Source of the DNA: Gloeophyllum trabeum ATCC 11539
Taxonomy: Eukaryota; Basidiomycota; Agaricomycetes; Gloeophyllales; Gloeophyllaceae
Assembly (NCBI RefSeq): GCF_000344685.1
Contig: NW_006920412.1
Location: 603,833-667,832 of the forward strand
DNA: 64,000 nt
Reading direction: 5' to 3'
Below the pieces are notes generated by a model, which saw only the letters and a program-made list of their open reading frames with translations, had not been told where the DNA came from and ran no database searches. Made by a program: the position numbers and the translations under genes. This document shows, piece after piece, positions 11,170 through 23,930 of the stretch (position 1 is its first letter; the number at the start of each line of letters is the position of its first letter).

Positions 11170-12856
11170 TCAATATATCAGAGTCTCCACAATACCGTCC
11201 AGAATACGGATGGCATCGGGGATATAGAACTTCTCATATTGCAGAGGTACGGGGGTGCTACAATAGAGGGACAGGAGTCAGCGAGAAAAGGACGACAGGC
11301 AATGACAGAGACTTACTCCCAGCCCGTAATCCGCTTCACCGGGGCATCAAGCTTGAGGAAACATTTCTTCTGCACGGTCGCAGCAATCTCCGCGCCTGCC
11401 CCAGCTGTGAGCCCCGCTTCGTGCACAATCACCAGGCGTCCCGTGCGGTTGACGCTCTCGACGACGGTCTCGACGTCCCACGGCAGAATGGTCCGCAAGT
11501 CAATCAGTTCTACCTTGGCACCTCTGAGGGACTCGGGAACGTGCCTGGAGACCTGGGGAGGCGGGGAAGCGAGCATGTGCAGCGCGGTCTCGCAGTGATA
11601 CAGAGGCGTTCCCCAGGTTAAGAGGGTGAGGTCGGAACCTGCAATCAGGACATCCGCTCGACCGATCGGGAGCTCGAAGTCGTCGATGGGAACTTGCTCG
11701 ACTTGGAGGTTTCGGTATCAGTGGGTACGCTCGGAGAGACAAGGGATGTCATCTTACCAGCGGAACGATAGAGGATTTTGGGTTCCATGAAAATAACAGG
11801 GTTAGGGTCCCGTATCGAGGCAAGCAGTAGACCCTTGGCTTGGATAGGCGAGCGAGGTATGACGACCTAAGTTGCTTCAGTAGCCCGAATATCCCGGGAT
11901 AACGATCAATGCACCTTTACACCAGCGGCACCCATGAAGAACCCCTCGGGACTCTGTGAATGGTACAGCCCGCCATGCCCTACGGACATGGTCGGCGTAC
12001 GAATGGTAAGCCCCCCTACGTGGTACTGGCCTCCGGACCTGTATCGAAACTTGGCTGCTTCATTCACAATCTGGGGAGTTCCATATACCGTCTTCGTATT
12101 TAAACGAGCAATGTCTCTACTTACCTGGTCGAATGCAGGATAGATGTAGTCGGCGAATTGGATCTCAGCTATAGAAGTGTGTCCCATAGCAGCGATACCG
12201 ATACCAAATCCCACAATGCCTTGTTCGCTCAATGGAGTATTGAAGACCCTTTCGCGGCCTGGAGAACGGTGCATCAGCTGCCCGTCTCGTTCAAGGGGAC
12301 GGTAGACGTACCAAATTCCTCAGCTAGTCCCTGACATCTCCAGCAGATGTATTAAGGCTCGCCACGCGCGACATCAGGACAACCGCTCACCATGGTGCAC
12401 CTAAAGACCCCGCCGAACGCTACATCCTCTCCAAATATAACAGCAGTGTCGTCTCTCACTAATGCGTGGCTTGACATACCATGAGGCCTTCTTTCTATGA
12501 GAAGGATCTACATGACGTACCTGAGAGCATCCCGGATGGATTGGTAGGTATTCATCTTCCGGGTCTCTCGGCCGCCTACTATGGTCCGCACGGGCCCTGA
12601 GTTGTCTTCGTCTGTCCATTTGACGCCCGGGGTGCGCAAGGCCTCGTCGCGAGTCGGTCTGAGCAACTTGGATGTAGCTACCGAAGGTAGGTGTCCGCCG
12701 GCCTCAGGAGCAGGAGTCGACTGCCATCGTCGGAGGCAATGCAGCCGAGGCTATTTGAGACAACACGTTACTGGAAGAAACATAAGAATCGAGGGCTCCC
12801 CACACCTTGATTGCTACAGCACGCCTGGCACAGCAGTGCGGGGTAAACCAGAACAT
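11170..12856 (-). CDS. BCKDHB: Branched-chain 2-oxoacid dehydrogenase E1 subunit beta
   Basis: Mitochondrial matrix enzyme of valine, leucine and isoleucine breakdown; with E1-alpha and thiamine diphosphate it decarboxylates branched-chain 2-oxoacids. The start is ATG 12856, in a short first exon ([17 protein letters not shown]), followed after a 55-nt intron by [10 protein letters not shown], a typical presequence. Then: [71 protein letters not shown] and [45 protein letters not shown], and the end [17 protein letters not shown] with stop at 11172-11170. The [12 protein letters not shown] and [10 protein letters not shown] blocks separate it from pyruvate dehydrogenase beta. At least six introns are present; one splits the FGGVFRCT segment from RVFNTPL. 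It is divergent from CreC, with 155 bp between the two starts. Confidence 0.93.
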
Positions 12857-13011
12857 GGTCGAGAATAGAGCCTGCCGGGAGTCGGTGAGCGCATGGACAT
12901 GTGCAAGTTCCGTACCGTGACGGCTGAGCCAAGCCTGCGCCGGTGACGCCGACAAGCGCTGACCGCCGTTGATCGCAGCCACCGTCGGGGTCGGCTCCGC
13001 TCAGCTCGTCG
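12857..13011. promoter_or_regulatory. Divergent promoter region, BCKDHB / creC
   Basis: 155 bp separate the BCKDHB start codon (minus strand, 12856) from the CreC start codon (plus strand, 13012), so regulation may be shared. No specific factor-binding motif is asserted. Confidence 0.45.
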
Positions 13012-15298
13012 ATGGAGAACGAGCACACGTTCATCGCTCCCGAAGGCGTGTATTCCGTCACCGAAGAGCACAAGCCGACCGCGCTGCATGTCCCCGCTGC
13101 GCCTGCTCTCTATCCAAGTCGGATATCTACGGTAACCGTTCGATTCCCGGCTCTAAAGACAGGGCCATCACAGGGCTTCGCGCAGCTCCTTGGTGGCAAC
13201 AAGGAGAACAGGCGGGAAAAAGAGAAGGAGAAAGAGAAGGAAAGAGCAGCGAAGGAGAAGAGGGATGATAGCGCCAGTGTATCCAGCAGCGATACCGAGG
13301 GCAATACCTCTCCGGACCCCTCTAATCCCTCGGCTGGCCAGGAGAACCCGCCAGCATCGCCGCAGATAGCACACGACCAACCACACACCATATTCTCTCA
13401 TCCGTCATCCGGAGGAAAGAAGAAGACAGTCTCAAGACCGAAACATAACCTACGGACTACTTCATCCACCTTTATTACGCGTCTGCAGAGCGCGGAAGGG
13501 CTAGCAAAGACACTACAGTCTAAGCAAGGCGAGGCCACCTTTCTATTCTACAATGCGGCCAAGAATTTCTTCTGGACGGAGGCGGGAGTGAAGTCAAAGG
13601 TACTCATGACCATATCCGACAGAGTCGTCCTTTGATGCATGCATATCTCAGGAGCCACTTTCACGCATCACCTTCTCTGCATATCCTACATGTCACGACG
13701 TGAATCTCGCTACGGTGTCCTCCGAGCGAATAGACATTGTCATCGGCTTCAGCACGGGCGACCTGGTGTGGTTTGGTGAGTAATGTACGTGAACGTCCCT
13801 CAAAGTCGGCATCACTAAAACTCTAGTCAGATCCCATCTCCTCCCGCTACGGTCGGCTTAACAAGGGCGTAAGTCTCGCTCTATCTCTCCATGTGAAGTT
13901 TAATAACCGCCCTGCAGGGATGTATATCGAATTCGCCATGTACGTCCGTCCGCTGGGTTCCTTCTTCGCCGACTCTCTTCTTAGTCTCTCATGCCGATGG
14001 GACCATCATCATTTATGATAAAGAACGGGAGGACGGCACCTTCACTCCGCAGTCACCGTACTCCATGGTTGCTGCGCGATCGTCGACCTTAGACAGTAAT
14101 GCGTCGTCATCCGACTCGGATTCATTCAAAGGAGAATGGAATCCTCTAGATCGAATATTCGTGACTATGCCACCATGGCATCCAGTTACTGCTCTCAATG
14201 GTGGGTTTACAGGAGGGAGTGGTAGGGGCGAGAAGGAGAAAGCCGCGAAGAACCCCGTCAGCCACTGGAGAGTGTCGCGGCGGAGTGTTGTCGGTAGGTG
14301 TTAAACACAGAATCTTGAGAAGCCTTTCATGATGATCCATGACGCCAGATTTTGTTTTCTCTCCTGACGTTAAATACGTGGCATGTATATCGGAGGATGG
14401 CTGTCTACGAGTAATTGACGCACTAGCAGAGCAGTAAGGCGGACATCCGTGTTTGCGCGTTTCTCATCTGACTTTATACAGGCTGGTCGACTGCTATGCG
14501 TCATATTTCGGCGCGCTCACATGTGTTGCGTGGTCCCCGGACGGCCGATTTATCATAGTAAGTCGCTCATAAAAATTCCAGCGTACCCGCCGCAGCGTGC
14601 TCATGATCGACTGCTGCTCGGCGAATAGACCGGGGGCCAAGATGACCTTGTTACAATCTTCTCCCCTTGGGAACAACGTGTTATCGCTCGATGTCAGGGC
14701 CATTCATCCTTCGTTTCTGCCGTGGCATTCGATGACATCAGATGCGATGGCCGGACATATCGCTTTGGTAGTGTCGGCGAGGACAACAAACTCATCCTAG
14801 TAAGCGTTCGTGATCCAACTGCGAGCTGTTCAGACTCTGACCAGTTTTTAGTGGGACTTTTCAAGCGGTGCCCTTCATCGACCGAAGCTGCAGGTCTGTT
14901 CCTCCCCTTACATCTTGCGGCAGGTCCTGACACACCTTCAGGCGGCTCATCACCAACGAATGTCCATGTCATCCAGCCTCTCGCTCGCCTTCCGGCGCGA
15001 ACGTTCCACCCTCCATTTACCACCCTTAGGCTCCCCTGATGCTGACGGAATACCACCTCTCCCACGATACCACCCCGCCCCCTCCCGGAACGAGGTTGCC
15101 ATAGTGCAGCCCGTGCTCGTCAAGCCCGTGGAGGGCGACTTGCTCAGCGATATCGCGTTCCTCCCGCGGGGCATGCTCACCGCGAACAAGGCCGGGTATA
15201 TCAAGTTCTGGATCCGCCCGCTCGCTGTGCGGCAGCGCCACCTGAAGAACACTCCGCGTGGGCATTCGATGGCGGATGTACGAGATTTGATTGCTTGA
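13012..15298 (+). CDS. creC: CreC / WDR20-type WD40 protein
   Basis: WD40 partner of the CreB deubiquitinase (USP12/USP46 type) in carbon catabolite repression of filamentous fungi. The start is ATG 13012 ([16 protein letters not shown]). A charged Lys/Glu-rich, low-complexity segment (13200-13460) precedes the propeller. Diagnostic pieces on successive exons are: [42 protein letters not shown] with [105 protein letters not shown] and a last blade [17 protein letters not shown]. The stop is at 15296-15298. At least six short introns separate these. The SYFGAL-type and [18 protein letters not shown] blocks are highly specific to this family. The start region is shared with BCKDHB on the other strand. 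Confidence 0.92.
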
Positions 15299-15577
15299 AT
15301 ATCCTGATATTGTATAGTATTTATATCATGTAGAGCATTGTATAGCACTAGCACTATAATTTTATCAGGAGTCGGTCAGACCTATGTACATCGCGGCCGG
15401 AGTAACGCGAGATGCAAAAGGAACATGATGCAGATGGTGTATTGCCTTGCGCGGGCAAGGGATATGCGTCGAAATGTAGCAATGAGCTCAGAAGGTGATT
15501 CATAGCTCAGGCTACATGGGTTAGGTGAACGGTGGGCATACAAAGGAATCCACTCACAAACGGTGTGGCTCTAAAGG

Positions 15578-16174
15578 CTACACGTCTGAGGGTTCTTCCT
15601 CGAAATCATCCGAGTCCCCTTCATCCAGATCTTCCGTTTCTTGAGTAGTATCGCCCATCGGTTCGTCCATGTCTTCCATGTCAGCGTCCAAGTCCACAGC
15701 GGAGTCGTCGTTCTCTTCTTCTGCACCAGAATGACCTGGCCCAAGAGACTGGTCCGACCCTGACACCTCACTTCCGTCACCATCAGGATCGTCCTCGCCC
15801 TACCAGTCAGACTGAGAAAAAAGGCGCTGATAAGTCTGTAAAACAGACGCACAGTCTCGGTCGTTTCTTCCGATCGAGTCAAGAGTTTGCCCATGGGCAC
15901 CATATAATCTTGACCTCTATTCCTGCGCATCTGTATCTGCTGGTAGGTTTCATAATCCGAAAAGATACCACATTCATAAAGACCGTACGAGACTTTCTAG
16001 TTCGCTCTCCTCCTCATCTAGTTGGGTCATCTCCAGTTGAAAGTTGCGTTTCATAGGGCCCTGGTATCGCCCGCATGGGGCTTTTGGCGTCGGGTAAGGC
16101 TGTTTGGGCTGCCTTGTCATGAGATCCGGGAATAATGAATTACGGGGAAGGACGGTTGGTGTTGCAACAGACAT
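15578..16174 (-). CDS. APC15: Apc15/Mnd2-like anaphase-promoting complex subunit
   Basis: Three exons, ATG 16174 (MSVATPTVLPRNSLFPDL), stop at 15580-15578. After a basic N-terminus comes LDEEESELESL, then across an intron QIQMRRNRGQDYMVPMGK, and after a second intron a long acidic tail (GEDDPDGDGSE, EEENDDSAVDLDADMEDMDE, DEGDSDDFEEEP). A helix rich in Glu/Leu, a VP[MI]GK motif and an Asp/Glu tail is the pattern of Apc15 (Mnd2 in yeast), a small APC/C subunit needed for turnover of the mitotic checkpoint complex. The match rests on short motifs plus composition, so another small acidic nuclear protein is possible. It is convergent with CreC. Confidence 0.6.
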
Positions 16175-16192
16175 CGTGCCGTACCACCGCGA

Positions 16193-18592
16193 CTAGTTAT
16201 ATGGGGAGGAAGATACTTGAGATGGGAGGAGACAGCCTCGGACTCTGTCACAGGTCCCGTGGCATGTGACAGACGCGCTCAATTGTGGCTGAGTTCGGCG
16301 TTGGCGGCAGGTATGGTGGGCGCAAACGAACATTAATAATGCCCCTAAGTCATACCTAAAGAATTCTATAGACAACACGAGATCAAGCATGGCACAGCAA
16401 AGGTACAGCAAGAGACTACCATTGTGTACGTGGTTCAGCCAAGCCACGGCAGAAGGAATCTCCTTCACCTGGTGCTCCATAGACCACTGCAAAGCTTTTC
16501 CCTGCTTCTTACGCATTTCAAGGAAAGAATCCCTCGCTGCTTCAAACTCGTTCTTCAAAGCATCCGCAAAGGTTGTGGCGACAAGGCAGCAAAATGTAGC
16601 GTAGTGGAATGCTCCCAGAGGGGAGGAGATATCAAACGATCTCGCCAGAATCCTGACATGCTACAATGAACAGCAAGGATTGATGGATTGTCCACTCGCA
16701 GTAACAGACAATAGACTAATCTCCGGGAGCTTGTCATGCGGTTTCATACTGTATGCACAACTCACAATCGTAACAGAGCCTTCCGTTCCATTTCCTGTGT
16801 TATACATAGTCACCAATTCTTCAAAAGTGAAAGCCATCCCAATCTTTGTCTGCTCTACAACATTGCTGTGCCTTCTCGCGTCCACTGAAGGCTTCAGAAG
16901 GGTATCTTGCGCAGGGCTCTGAGACACTTCGGTGCCCAGCGAGTTTTGATGGCCACCGGCAATGTTGGACTGCATAACCGTTCCAACATCGACAGAAATG
17001 GAGTCTTTGGCATTGCTTTGGCAAGTTGTTCGTGGACTTGATCGAAAACATCGCCTATGTATAGATCTAGAGACGCTATAGCATCGCATTGTCCACTGAG
17101 GGGCTCCAGGTTAAGGCATTCCTCAACAGCAACCGGACGACTCTCTGTATGTCGGTGAAGTGTCAAGCCCAAGCTCCATGATAACCGATCTTGCTTTGTG
17201 GTGTCATTGCGTTTCTGCTTCTGACTTGGCTTCTGGAGTTGTCTGCAGTACCTCCCAGACAAGGACATTTTTCAAGACGGCGTGTGCGTCTCTGCGGCTA
17301 TCCGACTCCACGGTCATATTTCGAGGCAACGTCAATGACTGCTCGAGGCTAGACATGTTATTCCCTTTAGACGCAAACATCATTATCCTAAGGATCCAAC
17401 TTACGAGGACATCACTCCTTCTGATTCGAGAAAGTGAAGTAACAACGCGTCCCACTCATGGTGAACCTCCACTTCCGGTACGCATAGCAGGTCTGCCTGG
17501 TCTTGTCTGTTCCGGGACTTCAGACATGCACGGAAAATGACAGAGAACCTGTCTTCGATGATCTTGGTGACGTAGGGTGAAGTGAAAGTGGCTTTGGCTT
17601 GGCTGTTAGTCCCCTCCGGACAACCTCATCCCGCCTTAAGCAGCTCCTCTCGAAGGCCCTTCAGTTCATCGCTGACAGATGGAAGATCATCCTACTAAGC
17701 TCTAGCACAAGAAAGGACAACACCAGCGTGCTAGAGCCTCTTCCCATAATTCATCGTCTTCTAGCCGCCCGAATATAAGTTGTGCAGTGGCTCCAGTACC
17801 AGCAGGGGGGAATATGAGGCCCACCAAGGGGCCCTGGATATGCCACACATGACGCTGGTACAGGGCACTTGCCATAAGGCCGTATATCTCCTTTGGCCGG
17901 GCCACACAGGTGGAAGGGATTACAGGGACATCAGCGGGTGACACATAGCAAGCATATGGAGGGTAAGGAGGGAGTTTTCTTCCTCCTTCTCATGCGATTT
18001 GTTCGTGTCTTCGTCTGGCGCACAGCTTGACTTATCACTTTAGCCACCTTCAGAAGACTCGGACTCGTCGTCATATTTTCCCCTGAGAAACTCCTCCACG
18101 GTCATTCGGCGTGGTGGATCTTCCCTTGAGTCTGTTGTACTCTCGTCGATGCCGCTAGAGGTATCATTCCCACTTTCTCCCAGTCGTGTACTGAAGCCCT
18201 CAGTAATACGGCCAACTAGTAGAGCGGCGGTTCGAAGAGGATCATAACACATCTTCGGGTGTCGAGGGAGCACAAAAGAGGGGTTCTCTGGCAAAGGGTC
18301 CATACCGTCAGCAATGGCCCAAGCTAGCAGAGCTGCAGGCAGTCATACAGTACGTCAGTCTCAGGAGCAGACATGAATATAACATGCGACACGAGACCAG
18401 CTAGCACAGTCGCGTCTGCAGCCAATCTGCAGCGGCATATCTTTGAGTATCCCGTGAGATCAGCCTGCCCGATCGCGAAGGTTCGGCCTGCCTTCGGTAG
18501 ACTGGATTTCTGCAGTGAATAATTAGTTGTAAAAGAGGTACATTCTGAGCATTCCATTCTGCAGCTTGATACAGGTAATTTTCTGGAAGGGA
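16193..18592 (-). pseudogene. Decayed inverted copy of genes A and B
   Basis: Read on the minus strand, this region repeats parts of genes A and B in the same order. From A: VLAGLVSHVIFMSAPE and VLYDCLQ (18420-18330), PSFVLPRHPK, LLVGRITEGFSTRLGE and PPRRMTVEEFLRGKYDDE (18300-18040), and EIYGLMASALYQRHVW with LIFPPAG..AQLIFGRLEDDE (17944-17702). From B: DLPSVSDELKGLREELL (about 17690-17640), FSVIFRACLKSRN and VEVHHEWDALLLHF, SSLEQSLTLPRNM, LNLEPLSGQCDAIASLDLY, SVTIVSCAYSMKP (about 16740) and ALQWSMEHQVKE (about 16500). Stops or frame changes interrupt it, for example after VLYDCLQLC, a 2-nt deletion before FVLPRH, and a stop after REELLKAG. The equivalents of 8000-9060 are missing. Some late exons may still be transcribed, but a complete product is not possible as I read it. 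Confidence 0.75.
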
Positions 18593-20990
18593 TCACGGCA
18601 CAGACTTTGACAACAAAGCGTCCCCGCCCAAGAACGTCCACAGTGCAGAAGCATCCTTGTAATCATGGTGCACAATGCTCACGAGCCACCTTCTGTCACG
18701 GACGCCTTCCAATAACTTCCGCTCTTCTGAATCAGGGGGATAGAAGCTGGCCCACTCACACCATATTGAGAAAGCTTCGTCCTGCGGAGACGTTACTCAA
18801 GACCACCAATGCTAATGATAGCGATGAGCGCAAGACTTACCTTCCATGACAAGAAAGATTCGCGTTCAATAATGGTTGTCTGAAGCACTTCTTGCCCAGG
18901 GAATACGCCCCACGTCACGGCATTCCTTCCACCGTCCGGCACATTGCTTCGACATTCACCCTACATACGAAAACGTCAATCCTAGGAAAGTAGCAGAACA
19001 GGCCCATCCACACCTGGAAGTTGCCAGCAAAATAGTCGACCCATCCCTGACCATCCTCCCTAATCCTTTTCTCGATCTTGTCAACCTCCTCCTGATCAGC
19101 GAAAAACTCCACGAATCCCTTCTGGTACACATATCCGCTAGGCGGGCCCCAGCCGAAGACCTCGTGCGTCGAGGGCACCCCGTCCACGGCTGGCTGCGAT
19201 CCCACCGTCCACCAGCCATGCCGGTTCAGCTTCTCGAGCTCCGTCAGAATGAGCATCGACTCGGGCGACAAGGGGCCCTGCGAAAAGGGCGTCGAGTCAA
19301 CCTCGCCGCGGAGGTGCTTCAGGAATATCTCGGTCAGGTCCTGCACGGTTGTCGGGTTGCCCCACTTTTGCAACGCTTCGCCCCGCTGACAACCACTGTT
19401 AACTACATGGCATTCTGGGACTGCTATTCAACCTGCTTACTGTGATGACGGGCCCGCCCCACTGGTCCTGCAACCCGAACGCCGGACTTTTGAAGTCACC
19501 GAAGCGGCCATTGGGATATTCGTCCCAGCTGGAGGCATTGTTGATTTCCCCGCGTCCGGCGTCCGGGGGTGGAAGCACAGAGCCGATCAGCCCTTTGGTG
19601 GCGGAGTCGCTAGCGCTGGTAGGGGTGATCGTGAGATCATCATCTGTGTGAGACGGGGTTGCCTGACTCGGTGGGTCCTTACCAGGGCAAATGCATGTTA
19701 AAATCGTGTTTCGTGAATATAAGAAGGAAATGCAAGTTACCGTTATCAATCTATTTTTGATCTCGGGACTACCTCCCGCCCATCCCAGCCCCTCGATGAC
19801 ACGGCGAACGCTCTTTTCCAAATTCAGGGTGCAAAAGTGCAGTCCGGCGACATCGCCGGAAGCGGTCAGTCGTTTGACCATGTCGATAGCAAGAGCGATT
19901 CCATATTCCTTCACTTGAGCGTCATCATGCTACGTGGGATCAGTGAGCTAAGGCTAGAGTATACCGGGGACAGACTGACCTTGATAGGTTCAAGGGCCGA
20001 TGCTACTGACTCTGGTACTCGAGACCCGCAGAGTTTAGTTAGCCGTAAGAAGGAGGCGTACGTCTGTAATGGCATAATGCTGGGTATGACGGGTACCGTG
20101 ATACCTATCACGGAGGCATATCGTAAGGCACAAACCTGTTTGCTCCCGACGGTTCAACGCACCCTTCTTCCGAACCTTCTCGAGCCACCGCAGGAAGTTA
20201 TCGCAGTCATAGAAGAGTTGAGTGATGATAAAATCGGCTCCTGCGTCCACTTTAGCCTTTAGATGGTCGAGTTCCCCGTCTTCGTCCGTTTCCCGGTCTG
20301 TATGTCCGTCAGGGTAAGCTATTAGTTCAGGTCAGTCTCGTTGTAGAGTAACTTCTATTATATCAGGGAATGAAGACCTGCCACGCCGATGGAAAATGCA
20401 GAAGAGAACTCGGGTGATGACCGTATGTAGGCTACCAAGTCGACACCATGGGTAAACCTGGGGTCAGTAGGGATCCAATATTCTTCTCCTCGTGGGGGAT
20501 CTGCAAATTGAACCTCAACAACAGGTTACCTCCTAATACAAGCGAACGCTTACCTCCTCTCAAAGCGAGGATGTTCTGAACACCCCTCTCTTTGGCTGCC
20601 TAGCGCCTGTGAATGACCTTTATCTGCAGAACATGCATCGACTTACTCTAAGGGCCTCATCCACCATTCCTCCCTCCATATTTGTACATGTGAGATGGAG
20701 TATTGTGTCAATCTTCTCCTCATTCTGGATCAACCCCGCAAGCTCCAGACTTCGATCTTTGGTAGCACCTCCAGCCCCCCATGTTACACTGACCGCGATA
20801 GGGCCTAACGAAGATATTCGCGCTACTCGAGCCAAGAGATTCTCGAATCCCTGAAAGGAGGTATTCAGCACATTCCACCGGAGGAATACATAGCATCCTA
20901 AGTAACCTCATCGGTCTTGGGCGGAAAGAACTCGAACGTATAAAACGGCCTGTTCAGCTTGTACGCCGCGATCTTCTCCGTCAGCTTCAT
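18593..20990 (-). CDS. MTHFR: Methylenetetrahydrofolate reductase
   Basis: Reduces 5,10-methylene-THF to 5-methyl-THF in the cytosol, supplying methionine synthesis. The start is ATG 20990, MKLTEKIAAYKLNRPFYTFE followed by FFPPKTDE. The catalytic barrel continues with AVSVTWGAGGATKDRSLELA, ILHLTCTNMEGGMVDEAL, DAGADFIITQLFYDCDNFLR, PGIMPLQTYASFLRLTKLCG and VAGLHFCTLNLEKSVRRVIE. The C-terminal regulatory domain shows EVFGWGPPSGYVYQKGFVEF, NAVTWGVFPGQEVLQTTI, DEAFSIWCEWASFYPP, then WLVSIVHHDYKDASALWTFL and the stop at 18595-18593. About eight introns interrupt it. Eukaryotic two-domain length is preserved, so S-adenosylmethionine feedback is expected. It is divergent from YPT6 (about 215 bp between starts). 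Its 3' end directly abuts the decayed A/B copy. Confidence 0.93.
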
Positions 20991-21177
20991 CCGTGCCAGT
21001 CGTCGCCGAAGAGAGTGAATAATCTCGCACAGACAGCCCCCGCTTGAGCCATTTAGCAGACGGAGCAGAGATCCTCTACACAGTCGCAGCCGGCGGCCCG
21101 TCGCCACGTGCCCCGCGGCCGGAAAGCAATATCGGCGCCTGTGCTACGTCGTAGTGCGGGGTCGTCACCGACGTTAG

Positions 21178-22154
<977 letters not shown>

Positions 22155-22380
22155 TTGGTGGCGTTCGTGTACAGCTCAGCCCTCGATCGTTGGCTATCCT
22201 GGTATATACCTATTATATATTGGCGTGGTATTTTTACCGGCCATTGTAATTATGTCGTGGATGGATTATTTGAATCACATAGGCCACTTGGACAAAGGTT
22301 GACGGGTACAAGGTGACGTCGGCTACTAATACAATGTACAGACTGCTTTTCACGCCTCCCTCTTGCGCTCGAAACTAGCA

Positions 22381-23822
22381 TTATCCCCTGTTCATGGTAT
22401 TACCAGCTCCCTTCGGATGGGTGTCCGTGTACTGCGCCCATTTCTCGTCTTTCTGCCTCTTCTCTTCCACTTTCTGTTCCCCGAAAACAGTGCCATCCAT
22501 CTCCGCATCCAAGGCAAGCTGTTCGGATGTAGTCAGTTTCTCAGCCGACTGTGGTCTGCACACATTTCACGGGTCCTCAGTATCGAAAACGGGTAATCAT
22601 CGTGTGGTAGCAACTCACCCTCCGCCGGTGATAACATTTCCGCGCTGACGTTCGATCTCAAGATACTCGTCGACGGTCATAGTCGGCAGACGGTGATCTG
22701 GGCCAAACACTTCGGCTTGGAGTCGCGCACGTTCAGCGGCATTGGAGGGCAGAATCGTGAACGGTCGCAGAGGCTACGATCATTGACTAACTGAACGCCG
22801 TAAAGATGAAGGAAGGGGACGTACTCTACCGCTTGAATCCAATAACGGTCCTCGTCCATCTGGACCACCTCTGGGTACAGAGTCCAGCCGCCACGCGTCC
22901 TCCTCCTGTTTCCTCCGACCATCCTCTTCGCCTTCTTTCGAGGCTGACTTCTGCGCCAATGCATTCCGTACAAGTTCCAGCTCCTGGGTCAGATTTTCGT
23001 TCTGTTGGCGGGCTTGGGCGTAGATCAGCCGGAGGAGGAGCAAAGTCACTTCGCGGAGAGCGTCCTCCACGTCGTCTTCATCATCGCTGTTGCCCGCGTC
23101 TTCCGAACCGCGGGATAAGAGAGAGGTGATCAAGTCAAAGTCGTTGGGGGTGCGGTCGCCTCCCTCAGGCCATTGACGGCGGCGCTTCTGCAAAGCCTGG
23201 AAGCGCGTATGTCAGCAATGACATAGAGGGAACGAGGGTGAAGGACTTGCTTCGATCTTTCCCCTGAGTTCTTTCTCGCGTCTGTACTGTTGTATCTTTG
23301 CTTCACGTCTCTGGGCCGCGTTGGCCATCATGGCAGCCGACTTCTCGTAGGCGGCCAGCTCAACCTCCGTTATGATATGATAGTTCTCCAAGTTTGTCAA
23401 AAACGTCCGTAGGTGCCTCTAGAGCTAGATAAGTACACCGTAGACGTCAAGAAAAAATTCCAGACATACCTGAGCTTGCAGCAACTGCGCGAGCCTCTCC
23501 TCCATATCCAACGTCCTAACGCGACCCTGCACCTCCGTGATCACATAGGGAACGAACAGATACGCCAAATCGCGGGTTGAGATATCCTCCAACGTCTCAT
23601 TCGCGCTGAATAGCGACAGACTGCTCGCCCGCGCGTCCACATGTCGAAGGTCTGCAAGCGCGGATCGAATCAAGTCCTGTCTCCTAAGCATCAATTAATG
23701 CCGGAGCAACCGCAAGCAGCGTTTACCTGTGTTTTGTCCTCAATCGTGGGTAGGTTGAAGGCCTCCGACGCCGTAGCCAAAGCTCGCTTGAATTGCGCTG
23801 ACAGTGTTATGTCTTCTTGCAT
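22381..23822 (-). CDS. TAP42: Tap42/IGBP1 (alpha-4) PP2A regulator
   Basis: Binds catalytic subunits of PP2A-type phosphatases downstream of TOR. The start is ATG 23822 (MQEDITLSAQFKRALATASE, FNLPTIEDKT). Helical repeats follow: SLSLFSANETLEDISTRDLA with YLFVPYVITEVQGRV, VELAAYEKSAAMMANAAQRR with KIQQYRREKELRGKIE, RRRQWPEGGDRTPNDFD, and an acidic EDAGNSDDEDDVEDALREV followed by LLLLRLIYAQARQ. The conserved C-terminus is LALDAEMDGTVFGEQKVEE, WAQYTDTHPKGAGNTMNRG, stop at 22383-22381. The YLxVPYxxxE block and the GAGNTMNRG ending are family hallmarks. About five introns. It is divergent from the WG-repeat gene with 108 bp between the starts. Confidence 0.92.
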
Positions 23823-23930
23823 GTTAGGATTCGAGGTCAAGTTACGTTGGTGGCGATCGCGCGCTAATTAGATTCGGATTCGGACCGTGTATGGATATCT
23901 CGACGGCGTTCATCATTGACCGTGCACGCC
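23823..23930. promoter_or_regulatory. Divergent promoter region, TAP42 / WG-repeat gene
   Basis: 108 bp lie between the start codons of TAP42 (minus strand) and the CCCH/WG-repeat gene (plus strand). This suggests a bidirectional promoter; no motif is recognised. Confidence 0.45.

Noticed and set aside
11127..11621. Plus-strand frames over 11127-11621
   Set aside because: They are antisense to the BCKDHB C-terminal exons, which have unmistakable protein motifs on the minus strand.
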